Shown in pieces: positions 1-6,476 of a stretch of 7,739 bases of DNA (position 1 is the stretch's first letter; the number at the start of each line of letters is the position of its first letter). Below the pieces are notes generated by a model. It was not told the origin of the DNA, ran no database searches, and saw only the letters and a list, made by a program, of their open reading frames with translations. Source of the DNA: Chloroflexota bacterium (GTDB taxonomy: Bacteria; Chloroflexota; Dehalococcoidia; Dehalococcoidales; WRFJ01); contig WRFJ01000035.1 of assembly GCA_009778865.1 (NCBI GenBank), positions 1 through 7,739 of the forward strand, given 5' to 3'. A program made the translations under genes and the position numbers.

Positions 1-66
1 CTTTGGTTTAAAGGTGCAGTGTGTCCGCGGTGAGGCACATAATCTTACGTAAAGGAGATCAGTACC
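1..66 (+). other. Left-edge leader; possible 3' end of an upstream gene
   Basis: This short stretch precedes porG and holds no recognisable gene. Two plus-strand frames are open from the window edge: one ends in TGA at 31-33 and one in TAA at 50-52. The second would end immediately before the porG ribosome site, a spacing typical of an operon, so an upstream gene may continue the operon to the left. Too few residues (about 16) remain to identify a product. No convincing promoter is visible. The porG frame itself is closed by TAA at 40-42, so porG cannot start further upstream. Confidence 0.3.
53..57 (+). promoter_or_regulatory. Ribosome binding site that points to the ATA start of porG
   Basis: AGGAG at 53-57 (AAAGGAG at 51-57) is a strong Shine-Dalgarno match. 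It is followed by a 9-nt spacer and then ATA at 67-69. The next canonical in-frame start, ATG at 172, is 114 nt downstream of this site and lies inside conserved PorG sequence, so the site selects position 67 or close to it. Confidence 0.75.
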
Positions 67-648
67 ATAAACAACAAACATAAAATAATCGAAATCAGAT
101 GGCACGGCCGCGGTGGTCAGGGTGCAGTTACTTCGGCTGAACTTATCGCTCAAGCGGCTATTGTTCAGGGCATGTATGCCCAAGGTTTTCCCAACTTTGG
201 TCCCGAAAGAAGAGGTGCCCCTGTGCTTTCTTTTAACCGTGTGGCCGTAGACGGCAGCCGTATCCGCAATCGTGCCGGTATTACTAATCCCGATATTGTG
301 GTAGTTTTAGATCCTAGTTTGGTTGAAGTAGCCGGTGTAACCGACGGTCTTAAAGAAGGCGGCTTATTGGTGGTAAACACTCATAAGTCTATAGACGATT
401 TCTCACAAGAATTTATTCGAAAATATAAAGTAGCTACTGTTGATGCTGGTAAAATAGCTCGTGAAGAACTGGGAGTAGAAATCGTTAACACTACTATGAT
501 AGGTGCTTTGCTTAAAGCTTCCGGTGTAGTTGAACTAGACAACGTATGGAGTCCTTTGGAAAATCGTTTCGGACGTTTAACCGAGAAAAATGCCAACGCT
601 TTGAAACGTGCCTATCAAGAAACTGCAGTAAAGGAGAAAGCTAAATAA
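67..648 (+). CDS. porG: Pyruvate (2-oxoacid):ferredoxin oxidoreductase, gamma subunit
   Basis: PorG is the gamma subunit of the four-subunit POR, which converts pyruvate and CoA to acetyl-CoA and CO2 while reducing ferredoxin in the cytoplasm; this subunit belongs to the domain that contributes to CoA binding. The product has 193 residues from position 67, a normal length for the family. The hallmark N-terminus IEIRWHGRGGQGAV is present with GRGGQG at residues 14-19, and the conserved FGPERRGAP follows at 44-52. The frame is closed by TAA at 40-42, and between there and residue 36 (ATG 172) no ATG, GTG, TTG or CTG occurs. Starting at 172 would delete the whole GRGGQG loop. ATA at 67 is 9 nt after AGGAG, so it is taken as the start. 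It may be a true rare start codon or a G-to-A change or sequence error in an ATG. porD begins 1 nt after the stop. Confidence 0.93.
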   Translation: MNNKHKIIEIRWHGRGGQGAVTSAELIAQAAIVQGMYAQGFPNFGPERRGAPVLSFNRVAVDGSRIRNRAGITNPDIVVVLDPSLVEVAGVTDGLKEGGLLVVNTHKSIDDFSQEFIRKYKVATVDAGKIAREELGVEIVNTTMIGALLKASGVVELDNVWSPLENRFGRLTEKNANALKRAYQETAVKEKAK

Positions 649-649
649 A

Positions 650-946
650 ATGGTTAAAAGTGATAAAGATATGACTTGGCATGAGCTTAACCTAGGCTGC
701 ATGATTACCGATGTGGGTAATACTATGCAATATAAGACCGGCGATTGGCGTTCACAGCGCCCTATCTATAACTTTGAGCGCTGCATAAAATGCGGTGTAT
801 GTTATATTTTCTGTCCAGAAGGTTGCATTTCACGTAACGATGCTGGACATTTTGTGGCTGATTTGTTCTTTTGCAAAGGTTGCGCTATTTGTGAGAGGGA
901 ATGTCCCACAAAAGTGATTACTATGATTACTGAGGAGGATAAATAA
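650..946 (+). CDS. porD: POR delta subunit, 2x[4Fe-4S] ferredoxin-type protein
   Basis: PorD is the small iron-sulfur subunit that carries electrons away from the thiamine pyrophosphate site to an external acceptor. The 98-residue product has two complete CxxCxxCxxxCP motifs: Cys45/48/51/55 (CIKCGVCYIFCP) and Cys75/78/81/85 (CKGCAICERECP). Together they bind two [4Fe-4S] clusters in a bacterial-ferredoxin fold. The first 44 residues form the usual PorD N-terminal extension (TGDWRSQRPIYNFERC). Start ATG 650 lies 1 nt past porG and 13 nt after AAGGAG at 631-636. Gene order G-D-A-B is standard for POR operons. In this operon PorD is the natural candidate to hand electrons to the downstream NADH module, which is inference. 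Confidence 0.95.
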   Translation: MVKSDKDMTWHELNLGCMITDVGNTMQYKTGDWRSQRPIYNFERCIKCGVCYIFCPEGCISRNDAGHFVADLFFCKGCAICERECPTKVITMITEEDK

Positions 947-2122
947 ATGAGCAACAAACCTGTAGGTATGGAGGTATCGGTTGCTTTGTCGGAAACAATT
1001 ATGCATTGCGACGTAGATGTTATTGCTGCTTATCCTATTACTCCCCAAACTCATATTGTAGAACACTTAGCCGATTTGTTTGCTGATGGTGAAATGGATG
1101 CTGAGTATATACCGGTAGAATCTGAGCATTCGGCGCTTAGTGCCTGCATGGGCTCGGCAGCTGCCGGTGCCCGTACTTTTACAGCTACAGCCGCTCAAGG
1201 CCTGGAGTATATGCACGAAACTTTATTTATAGCTTCAGCTATGCGTATGCCTATAGTAATGGCCATTGCTAATCGTGCTCTGTCAGCTCCTATCTCGGTA
1301 TGGGGTGACCACTCCGATGTTATGGCTGCCAGAGATACCGGCTGGATTTCTATTTTTGCCGAAAACGGCCAGGAAACAGTTGATTTAGCCATTATGAGTT
1401 TTAGAATTGCTGAAGATCACAAAGTGCTTTTGCCGGTCTTTTTGAATCTGGATGGTTTTCATCTTTCGCACATGATTGAGCCGGTACTTATTCCCTCTAG
1501 AGAAGAAGTAAAAGCTTTTCTGCCCGAACATATTTATCCGGCACCGCTGCATCCTTCCAAACCTGTGGCTATGGGGGAGTGCGCCGGTCCCAATATTTAT
1601 ACCGAAGCTAAAAAACAACAATGGGAAGTACTCGAGAAATCGATTGATATTATACGTCAGGTTTTTGCCGATTTCGGTAAACAATTCGGACGAGAGTATC
1701 ATTTGGTAGAAGAGTATAAAGTAGAAGGCGCCAAAACTTTACTTTTAACGATGGGTTCCTATTCCGAAACAGCCATGACTTGTGTAGACAAAATGCGTGC
1801 CCAAGGTAAAAAAGTAGGCCTTATCCGTCTGCGCTGCTTCAGACCTTTCCCCTTTGACGATTTGCGTAAAGTTGTTAAAAATGCTGATACTTTGATTGTT
1901 TTGGACCGCTCTTTAGTGATGGGTGGTCCCGGTGGTCCGGTAATGAGTGAAGTACGTTCAGCTCTCTTTGGGCGTAAAGGTATGCCTAAAGTAAGCGGCA
2001 TTGTGGGTGGTCTTGGCGGACGTGATATCACCGTAGAAGATTTTGAGAAGATTTATGATTTAGGTGAAAAACTGGCAAACGACCAAAGCCGAGAATTTGC
2101 TATGTACGGGGTGAAAGAATAA
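947..2122 (+). CDS. porA: Pyruvate (2-oxoacid):ferredoxin oxidoreductase, alpha subunit
   Basis: PorA supplies the pyrimidine half of the thiamine pyrophosphate site and the substrate pocket of POR. The product has 391 residues, the usual length. Visible family motifs are AYPITPQT (residues 28-35), VESEHSALSACMGSAAAG (57-74, with Glu60 in the position of the cofactor-activating glutamate), TATAAQGL (79-86) and NRALSAPISVWGDHSD (109-124), followed by LNLDGFHLSH. The C-terminal third holds the transketolase C-like domain, with LRCFRPFP and LDRSLVMGGPGGP. These motifs fit pyruvate-type enzymes best, but the substrate is not proven by sequence alone. ATG 947 directly abuts the porD stop and follows GAGGAGG at 932-938. 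The stop overlaps the porB start by one base (TAATG), implying translational coupling. Confidence 0.95.
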   Translation: MSNKPVGMEVSVALSETIMHCDVDVIAAYPITPQTHIVEHLADLFADGEMDAEYIPVESEHSALSACMGSAAAGARTFTATAAQGLEYMHETLFIASAMRMPIVMAIANRALSAPISVWGDHSDVMAARDTGWISIFAENGQETVDLAIMSFRIAEDHKVLLPVFLNLDGFHLSHMIEPVLIPSREEVKAFLPEHIYPAPLHPSKPVAMGECAGPNIYTEAKKQQWEVLEKSIDIIRQVFADFGKQFGREYHLVEEYKVEGAKTLLLTMGSYSETAMTCVDKMRAQGKKVGLIRLRCFRPFPFDDLRKVVKNADTLIVLDRSLVMGGPGGPVMSEVRSALFGRKGMPKVSGIVGGLGGRDITVEDFEKIYDLGEKLANDQSREFAMYGVKE

Positions 2123-3075
2123 TGGAAAAAATGACTAATAATATGCAAAATTATAACGTCTTTGTGCCTCGTATAGTGGACAATGACGAGCCTTATTCCT
2201 CAGGACATCGTGGCTGTGTAGGCTGTGGCGAAGTACTGGCTATGCGCTTGGTGGCTAAAGCTATCGGTCGTAACGCTGTGGTATGTGCTTCTACCGGTTG
2301 TATGGAGATTATTTCTTCGCAATTTCCCTATAATTCTTGGAAAATACCTTGGATTCACACTCTCTTTGAGAATTCGGCAGCAGTAGCTTCTGGTATTGAG
2401 GCTGCTTATAAAGTTATGGCTCGTAAAGGTAAAATTCCCAGTGCTGACATCAGCGTGGTGGCTATGGGTGGTGATGGCGGTACTTTTGACATAGGATTAC
2501 AAGCTTTATCTGGTGCTTTAGAGCGCGGGCATGACTTTTTGTACGTTTGTTACGACAACGAGGCCTATATGAATACCGGCGTGCAGCGCTCCTCGGCTAC
2601 GCCTTTTGGCGCCTCAACTTCAACTTCTCCGGCTGGCAAGAGACGTAGCGGTCAGCATGCCTGGAAGAAAAATATGCCGTCTATTGCTGCTGCCCATAAC
2701 ATCCCTTATGTGGCTACGGCCTGTCCTTCCTATCCTTATGATTTGATGGAAAAAGTGAAAAAAGGTTTGGCAGTTAAAGGACCGGCTTATATACAGATTT
2801 ATTCTTCCTGTCCTACTGGCTGGAAGTGTGACAGCGCTGATGCGGTCAAAGTAGGCCGTTTGGCAGTTGAAACCGGTGCCTATCCTATGTATGAAATAGT
2901 TAACGGCCAGGTTAACATAACAATACCTACGCCGGAATTTCGTCCCTTAAAAGAATATTTAGAGATTCAGCGTCGTTTCCGTCATTTAACAGAGGAAGAT
3001 ATTGCTGTTATAGAAGAACGTTTGCACAAAGAATACAGAGAATTGGAGGAGAAGAGCAAGTGTCAAAACAAGTAG
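2122..3075 (+). CDS. porB: Pyruvate (2-oxoacid):ferredoxin oxidoreductase, beta subunit
   Basis: PorB binds the diphosphate end of thiamine pyrophosphate and the proximal [4Fe-4S] cluster of POR. The product has 317 residues. The cluster ligands expected in this family are present: Cys32 and Cys35 (GHRGCVGCGE), Cys60 (STGCME) and Cys230 (SSCPTGW). The cofactor/Mg motif runs from GGDGGTFDIG (116-125) to CYDNEAYMNTG (143-153), with Asp118 and Asn146 as likely metal ligands, and is followed by QRSSATPFGAST. The active core therefore looks intact. The start ATG at 2122 shares one base with the porA stop; ATGs at codons 4 and 8 are possible alternatives. The last 16 nt overlap the next gene, and this overlap carries that gene's start codon. 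Confidence 0.95.
   Translation: MEKMTNNMQNYNVFVPRIVDNDEPYSSGHRGCVGCGEVLAMRLVAKAIGRNAVVCASTGCMEIISSQFPYNSWKIPWIHTLFENSAAVASGIEAAYKVMARKGKIPSADISVVAMGGDGGTFDIGLQALSGALERGHDFLYVCYDNEAYMNTGVQRSSATPFGASTSTSPAGKRRSGQHAWKKNMPSIAAAHNIPYVATACPSYPYDLMEKVKKGLAVKGPAYIQIYSSCPTGWKCDSADAVKVGRLAVETGAYPMYEIVNGQVNITIPTPEFRPLKEYLEIQRRFRHLTEEDIAVIEERLHKEYRELEEKSKCQNK
3045..3051 (+). promoter_or_regulatory. Ribosome binding site inside the porB 3' end
   Basis: GGAGGAG at 3045-3051, an excellent Shine-Dalgarno match, lies within the last codons of porB. It is 8 nt before GTG at 3060 and supports GTG as the start of the NuoE/HydC-like gene despite the 16-nt overlap with porB. Confidence 0.7.
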
Positions 3076-3545
3076 AAGCTTTGGATATGCAGGAAGTTTT
3101 GGCTAAAGTTAATCCGGTACTGGAAAAACACGGCTATGACGACGGCATGCTGGTGGGCATATTGCAGGATGTGCAGGCCCAGTTTAATTATTTGCCTAGA
3201 GAAGCTTTAATAGCTGTTGCCCAGCGTCTGGGTATAGCTTTATCTCGTGTGTTCTCGGTAGCTACTTTCTTTAAGGCTTTCAGTCTTACTCCGCGTGGCC
3301 GTCACCAACTGCAGGTTTGTATGGGTACAGCTTGTCATGTACGCGGAGCAGCCCGTATTTTGGAGAAATTTGAAACTCAGATCGGCATTAAAGCCGGACA
3401 GACTTCCGAGGATATGAAATATACCTTAGAGACTGTGGGCTGTGTAGGCGCCTGTGCTTTAGGTCCCTTGGTAGTATTGGATAACGAATTTGAAGGCCAT
3501 CTCACCGTTGATAAAATTGAGCCTATTTTGGAGCGTTTAGACTAA
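3060..3545 (+). CDS. NuoE/HydC-like [2Fe-2S] thioredoxin-fold subunit
   Basis: This 161-residue protein belongs to the NuoE / HydC / HndA family (24-kDa complex I subunit), which pairs with a NuoF/HydB flavoprotein and carries one [2Fe-2S] cluster near FMN. It has an N-terminal helical bundle (about residues 10-75, with QFNYLPREAL and VFSVATFF) followed by a thioredoxin-like domain. The four expected ligands are Cys87 and Cys92 (CMGTAC) and Cys128 and Cys132 (CVGAC). Length and motifs are complete. The start is GTG at 3060, supported by the GGAGGAG 8 nt upstream and by family length. It overlaps porB by 16 nt and shares one base with the next gene (TAATG), so the NADH module is translationally tied to POR. 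In this setting it likely forms a heterodimer with the next gene product (inference). Confidence 0.93.
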   Translation: MSKQVEALDMQEVLAKVNPVLEKHGYDDGMLVGILQDVQAQFNYLPREALIAVAQRLGIALSRVFSVATFFKAFSLTPRGRHQLQVCMGTACHVRGAARILEKFETQIGIKAGQTSEDMKYTLETVGCVGACALGPLVVLDNEFEGHLTVDKIEPILERLD

Positions 3546-5428
3546 TGATTACGAGATTAAACGCCACACAGGAACTAGAAGGCCTGCGCCAGCAGATTTT
3601 AGCTTCCAGAAACCAAGATACCTTGCGCATTACGGTATGCTGCGGCACCGGTTGTATTGCCCAGGGTGCTAAGAAAGTAGTTGAAGCTTTTAAACGGGAA
3701 TTGTCTGCTCAGAATGTTAACGCCGAAGTGGCCGAACTTAAAGAAACCGGCTGCCACGGTTTTTGCGAACAGGGTCCTATTGTAGTTATCCGTCCGCAGG
3801 ATATTTTCTACAAAAAAGTACAGGTAGAAGATGTACCCAAGATTGTAGCGCGCACCATTATTAACGGCGAGGTCATGGAACGTTTACTGTACAGTGTACC
3901 CGGTAACAAAAAAGAAAAATGCACTCAGGAGAGTCAGATTCCTTTTTATGCCAAACAGGAGCGGGTGGTCTTTAAAAATAACGCTTATATAGATCCCACT
4001 TCCATTGAAGATTATATTGCCGTAGGCGGTTATGCTTCTTTAGTTAAAGTTTTAACCACCTTACAATCTCAGCAGGTAATCGATACTATTATTGACAGTG
4101 GTCTGCGAGGTCGGGGAGGTGGTGGTTTTCCCACTGGCTGGAAATGGCAAAGTTCCAAAGATGCTGCTGGTGATATTAAATTTGTGGTTTGCAACTGCGA
4201 CGAAGGTGACCCTGGGGCTTTTATGGACCGCAGTATTATGGAAGGTAACCCGCACTTGGTGCTGGAGGGCATGCTGATTGCCGCTTACGCTGTAGGTAAT
4301 GTGTCGGAAGCCTATATCTATATTCGTAACGAATATCCTTACGCCTTAAAGCATGCTTATAAAGCTATAGAAGATGCCAAAGCCTATGGTCTTCTGGGCG
4401 ATAATATTTTGAGCACTGGATTTAATCTTGATATCAAGATCTGTCGTGGTGGCGGGGCCTTTGTTTGCGGTGAATCTACAGCTCTTATGGCTTCTATTGA
4501 GGGTAAAGTGGGCGAGCCGCGGGCTAAGTACGTACACACTTCAGAAAAAGGTCTGTGGGGCCGTCCTACGGTGTTAAATAACGTAGAAACGTTAGCTAAC
4601 GTGCCGGTCATCTTTGAAAAAGGCGTGGAATGGTATAAATCAATCGGCACTGAGGGCAGTAAAGGTACCAAGGTGTTTGCTTTAGTAGGTAAAGTTAACA
4701 ATACTGGTCTGGTGGAAGTACCGATGGGTATATCTTTACGCGAAGTTATTATGGACATTGGCGGCGGCGTGCCTAATAAAAAGCAGTTTAAAGCTGTACA
4801 GACCGGTGGTCCTTCGGGCGGCTGTTTACCTGAGAGCAAACTTGATTTGGCTGTGGACTTTGACGAGCTTACCAAAAATGGTTCAATGATGGGCTCGGGG
4901 GCCATGGTGGTTATGGACGAGCGTAACTGTATGGTGGATACCGCCCGTTATTTTATCGAGTTTTTGGAAGAAGAATCTTGCGGTAAATGTACTCCTTGCC
5001 GTGAAGGCTTACGGGCTATCCGTAATATCTTAATGGATATCTGCAGCGGCAAAGCTGAATTAGAAGATATCGACCGTTTGGAAAAACTGTGCTTGGCTGT
5101 TACCGAAGGCTCTTTATGCCAGTTGGGTGGTACGGCAGCTAATCCGGTACTTTCCTCCCTCAAATATTTTCGCAGTGAATACGAAGAACATATCACCAAT
5201 AAGTATTGCCGGGCTGGCGTCTGTAAAGATCTGATAGCTTTCTACATTAAAGACAACTGTCCGGGATGTGTGTTGTGCTATAAGGCTTGTCCCACCTGGG
5301 CTATTATCTACAACGGTAAAGGTGTGCCAGTGACGTTAATACAGGATAAATGCACTAAGTGCGGTGCCTGCCTTGATGTCTGCAACTTAGATGCTTTGGA
5401 GGTTAGATCAGTTTATGATAACCGTTAA
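3545..5428 (+). CDS. HydB/NuoF-like NAD(H)-binding FMN iron-sulfur flavoprotein
   Basis: This is the NADH-reacting flavoprotein, cytoplasmic, in the style of HydB of bifurcating [FeFe]-hydrogenases and of HndC. The 627 residues are arranged in three parts. First is an N-terminal thioredoxin-like [2Fe-2S] domain with Cys32 (or 33), Cys37, Cys70 and Cys74. Second is the NuoF core: FMN loop GLRGRGGGGFPTGW (about 186-199), CNCDEGDPGAFMDR for FMN/NAD, GGGAFVCGESTAL, the SLBB region, and a [4Fe-4S] site with Cys479/482/485 (CGKCTPC) and Cys525 (SLCQLGG). Third is a C-terminal two-cluster ferredoxin with Cys572/575/578/582 and Cys603/606/609/613. Complex I NuoF lacks both added domains, so the protein resembles soluble HydB-type enzymes, several of which bifurcate electrons at this FMN. 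Whether this one bifurcates cannot be read from sequence. It starts at ATG 3545, one base into the preceding stop, and overlaps the next gene by 14 nt. Confidence 0.94.
   Translation: MITRLNATQELEGLRQQILASRNQDTLRITVCCGTGCIAQGAKKVVEAFKRELSAQNVNAEVAELKETGCHGFCEQGPIVVIRPQDIFYKKVQVEDVPKIVARTIINGEVMERLLYSVPGNKKEKCTQESQIPFYAKQERVVFKNNAYIDPTSIEDYIAVGGYASLVKVLTTLQSQQVIDTIIDSGLRGRGGGGFPTGWKWQSSKDAAGDIKFVVCNCDEGDPGAFMDRSIMEGNPHLVLEGMLIAAYAVGNVSEAYIYIRNEYPYALKHAYKAIEDAKAYGLLGDNILSTGFNLDIKICRGGGAFVCGESTALMASIEGKVGEPRAKYVHTSEKGLWGRPTVLNNVETLANVPVIFEKGVEWYKSIGTEGSKGTKVFALVGKVNNTGLVEVPMGISLREVIMDIGGGVPNKKQFKAVQTGGPSGGCLPESKLDLAVDFDELTKNGSMMGSGAMVVMDERNCMVDTARYFIEFLEEESCGKCTPCREGLRAIRNILMDICSGKAELEDIDRLEKLCLAVTEGSLCQLGGTAANPVLSSLKYFRSEYEEHITNKYCRAGVCKDLIAFYIKDNCPGCVLCYKACPTWAIIYNGKGVPVTLIQDKCTKCGACLDVCNLDALEVRSVYDNR
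5398..5402 (+). promoter_or_regulatory. Ribosome binding site that favours ATG 5415
   Basis: GGAGG at 5398-5402 lies inside the HydB-like gene, 12 nt before ATG 5415. The earlier in-frame ATG at 5391 lies upstream of this site and would add eight residues foreign to the family, so 5415 is chosen. Confidence 0.6.
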
Positions 5429-6146
5429 TATAAATGGTAAAGATTACAGCGCCGAAAAAGACGAAACCGTGTTGGCAGTAGCTAAACGCAATTTTATATA
5501 TATCCCTACCTTTTGTCATAACGAAGCTGTAGCTGATTACGGTAGCTGCCGTATTTGTATGGTGGAAATCTGGACTAAAAAAGGCAAAAATAAACTGGTT
5601 ACAGCCTGTTTATTTCCGGTAGAGGATGGTCTTAAAGTGGAGACCAATAATGAGCGGGTATTATTTATCCGTAAGAATATAGCCGAGCTTTTACTGGCTA
5701 AATGTCCGGCTTCTGCTGAAGTAGCCGAGATTGCCGCTCAGTTGGGTGTTTATGAGACTAAATACCGCATTGAAAAAGACGGCAACAAGTGTATTTTATG
5801 CGCTTTATGCACCAGAGTTTGCGATGAGGTAGTGGGCCGCAAAGCTATTTCTTTGGTTAACCGCGGCATCAACCGCGAAGTGGCCATTCCCTTCTATGAC
5901 AACGCTGCGGCTTGTATTGCCTGCGGTTCGTGTGTTTATATCTGTCCTACTAATGCTATAACTATGACTGATAAAGACGGCATACGCACCATTACTATGC
6001 CTAACTGTGAGATGAAATTTGCCCTGCGCAAATGCAACTCCTGCGGCAGAGAATGGATACCCGAAAAACAAGTGAAATATTTCTTGTCTTCAGCCCCCGG
6101 CCTTACTATTGAAGAATTTGACCTATGTCAATCTTGCCGTAAATAA
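5415..6146 (+). CDS. HydA/NuoG N-terminus-like iron-sulfur protein with zinc-ribbon-like tail, no hydrogenase domain
   Basis: This 243-residue electron carrier resembles the N-terminal iron-sulfur part of HydA, NuoG and HoxU. Residues 1-75 form a plant-type [2Fe-2S] ferredoxin domain with Cys34, Cys45, Cys48 and Cys65. Residues 126-136 (CILCALCTRVC) and 167-178 (CIACGSCVYICP) are two [4Fe-4S] sites. Between them, where NuoG and HydA have a His-Cys [4Fe-4S] motif, only Cys97 remains (LLLAKCPASAEVAE), so that cluster appears absent. The last 45 residues carry Cys207-x2-Cys210 and Cys238-x2-Cys241, spaced like a zinc ribbon or rubredoxin knuckle. There is no H-cluster domain and no molybdopterin domain. 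Start 5415 is preferred because MITVNINGKDYSAE matches the ferredoxin-fold start; a start at 5391 adds eight unrelated residues. It overlaps the previous gene by 14 nt and is the last gene before the terminator. Inferred role: electron bridge between the flavoprotein and POR or ferredoxin. Confidence 0.9.
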   Translation: MITVNINGKDYSAEKDETVLAVAKRNFIYIPTFCHNEAVADYGSCRICMVEIWTKKGKNKLVTACLFPVEDGLKVETNNERVLFIRKNIAELLLAKCPASAEVAEIAAQLGVYETKYRIEKDGNKCILCALCTRVCDEVVGRKAISLVNRGINREVAIPFYDNAAACIACGSCVYICPTNAITMTDKDGIRTITMPNCEMKFALRKCNSCGREWIPEKQVKYFLSSAPGLTIEEFDLCQSCRK

Positions 6147-6176
6147 TTTTTAAGATCGGTTTTAAGTTTTATCTTC

Positions 6177-6220
6177 GTCTGCGCCAAGTACTGTTTATGG
6201 TATTTGGCGCAGACTTATTT
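6177..6220 (+). terminator. Intrinsic terminator of the por-NADH module operon
   Basis: A 16-bp stem (6177-6192 with 6199-6214), including the GC-rich arms TCTGCGCCAA and TTGGCGCAGA and two G-T wobbles near the loop, closes a 6-nt loop. TTATTT (6215-6220) follows directly. It lies 31 nt after the stop of the last operon gene. The U tract is short and interrupted, but stem strength and placement support termination of plus-strand transcription here. Confidence 0.8.
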
Positions 6221-6245
6221 AAGCGCGTTATATCGTTTTTGGTTT

Positions 6246-6449
6246 TTAATCTTTTAAGCAGCCGATCGGTACTATAAGCACTCCGTCATCTCTTTAATAG
6301 GCAAGTTTTGTTGCTGTCAGAATCATCAAAAATGACGGATTGCACATTTTATCGGTGTTCACTTTGTTTTTGAGTTGAGTAAGATATTTGGCAGTTTTTT
6401 CAATCTCTTTTGCCCCCAGCTTCATCTCAACGGCTGCACAACGATCGTC
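6246..6449 (-). pseudogene. C-terminal remnant of a DUF4143-type AAA ATPase
   Basis: Reading the minus strand from about 6449 to 6246 gives a peptide matching the C-terminus of the widespread ATP-binding proteins with a DUF4143 nuclease-like C-terminal domain: AAVEMKLGAKEIEKTAKYL, then LKNKVNTDKM and NPSFLMILTATKLAY. A TAA at 6294-6296 follows in frame, then RDDGVLIVPIGCLKD and a final stop at 6246-6248. The family ending is typically of the form IEIKLGG...DTDKM..PSFLMVLTA..YAYRR.DGV.VVPIGCLK, so the homology resumes in the same frame past the internal stop. Only about 66 of the roughly 400 residues usual for this family remain, and there is no ATPase domain, so it is not functional. The open frame upstream of 6449 reads through the 6477-6518 hairpin and the neighbouring gene's 3' end and looks fortuitous. 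The match is from memory of the family, not from a search. Confidence 0.8.
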
Positions 6450-6476
6450 ATAGTGACTACAATATTTTGCATAATA

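Noticed and set aside
172..648. ATG 172 as the start of porG
   Set aside because: It would remove the conserved N-terminal IEIRWHGRGGQG region, which is encoded in frame upstream from 67, and it has no suitable ribosome site.
4384..4905. 173-codon open frame on the minus strand
   Set aside because: It lies wholly antisense to the conserved HydB/NuoF core, has a composition (Pro/Ser/Thr-rich) typical of a shadow frame, and matches no family I recognise.
5391..5414. ATG 5391 as the start of the HydA-like gene
   Set aside because: The extra eight residues (MLWRLDQF) do not fit the ferredoxin-fold start, and the ribosome site at 5398-5402 lies downstream of it.
3060..6146. Part of a complex I (nuo) operon or a complete [FeFe]-hydrogenase
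   Set aside because: There are no membrane or quinone subunits, the flavoprotein has HydB-type added domains, and the HydA-like protein ends without the H-cluster cysteine motifs.
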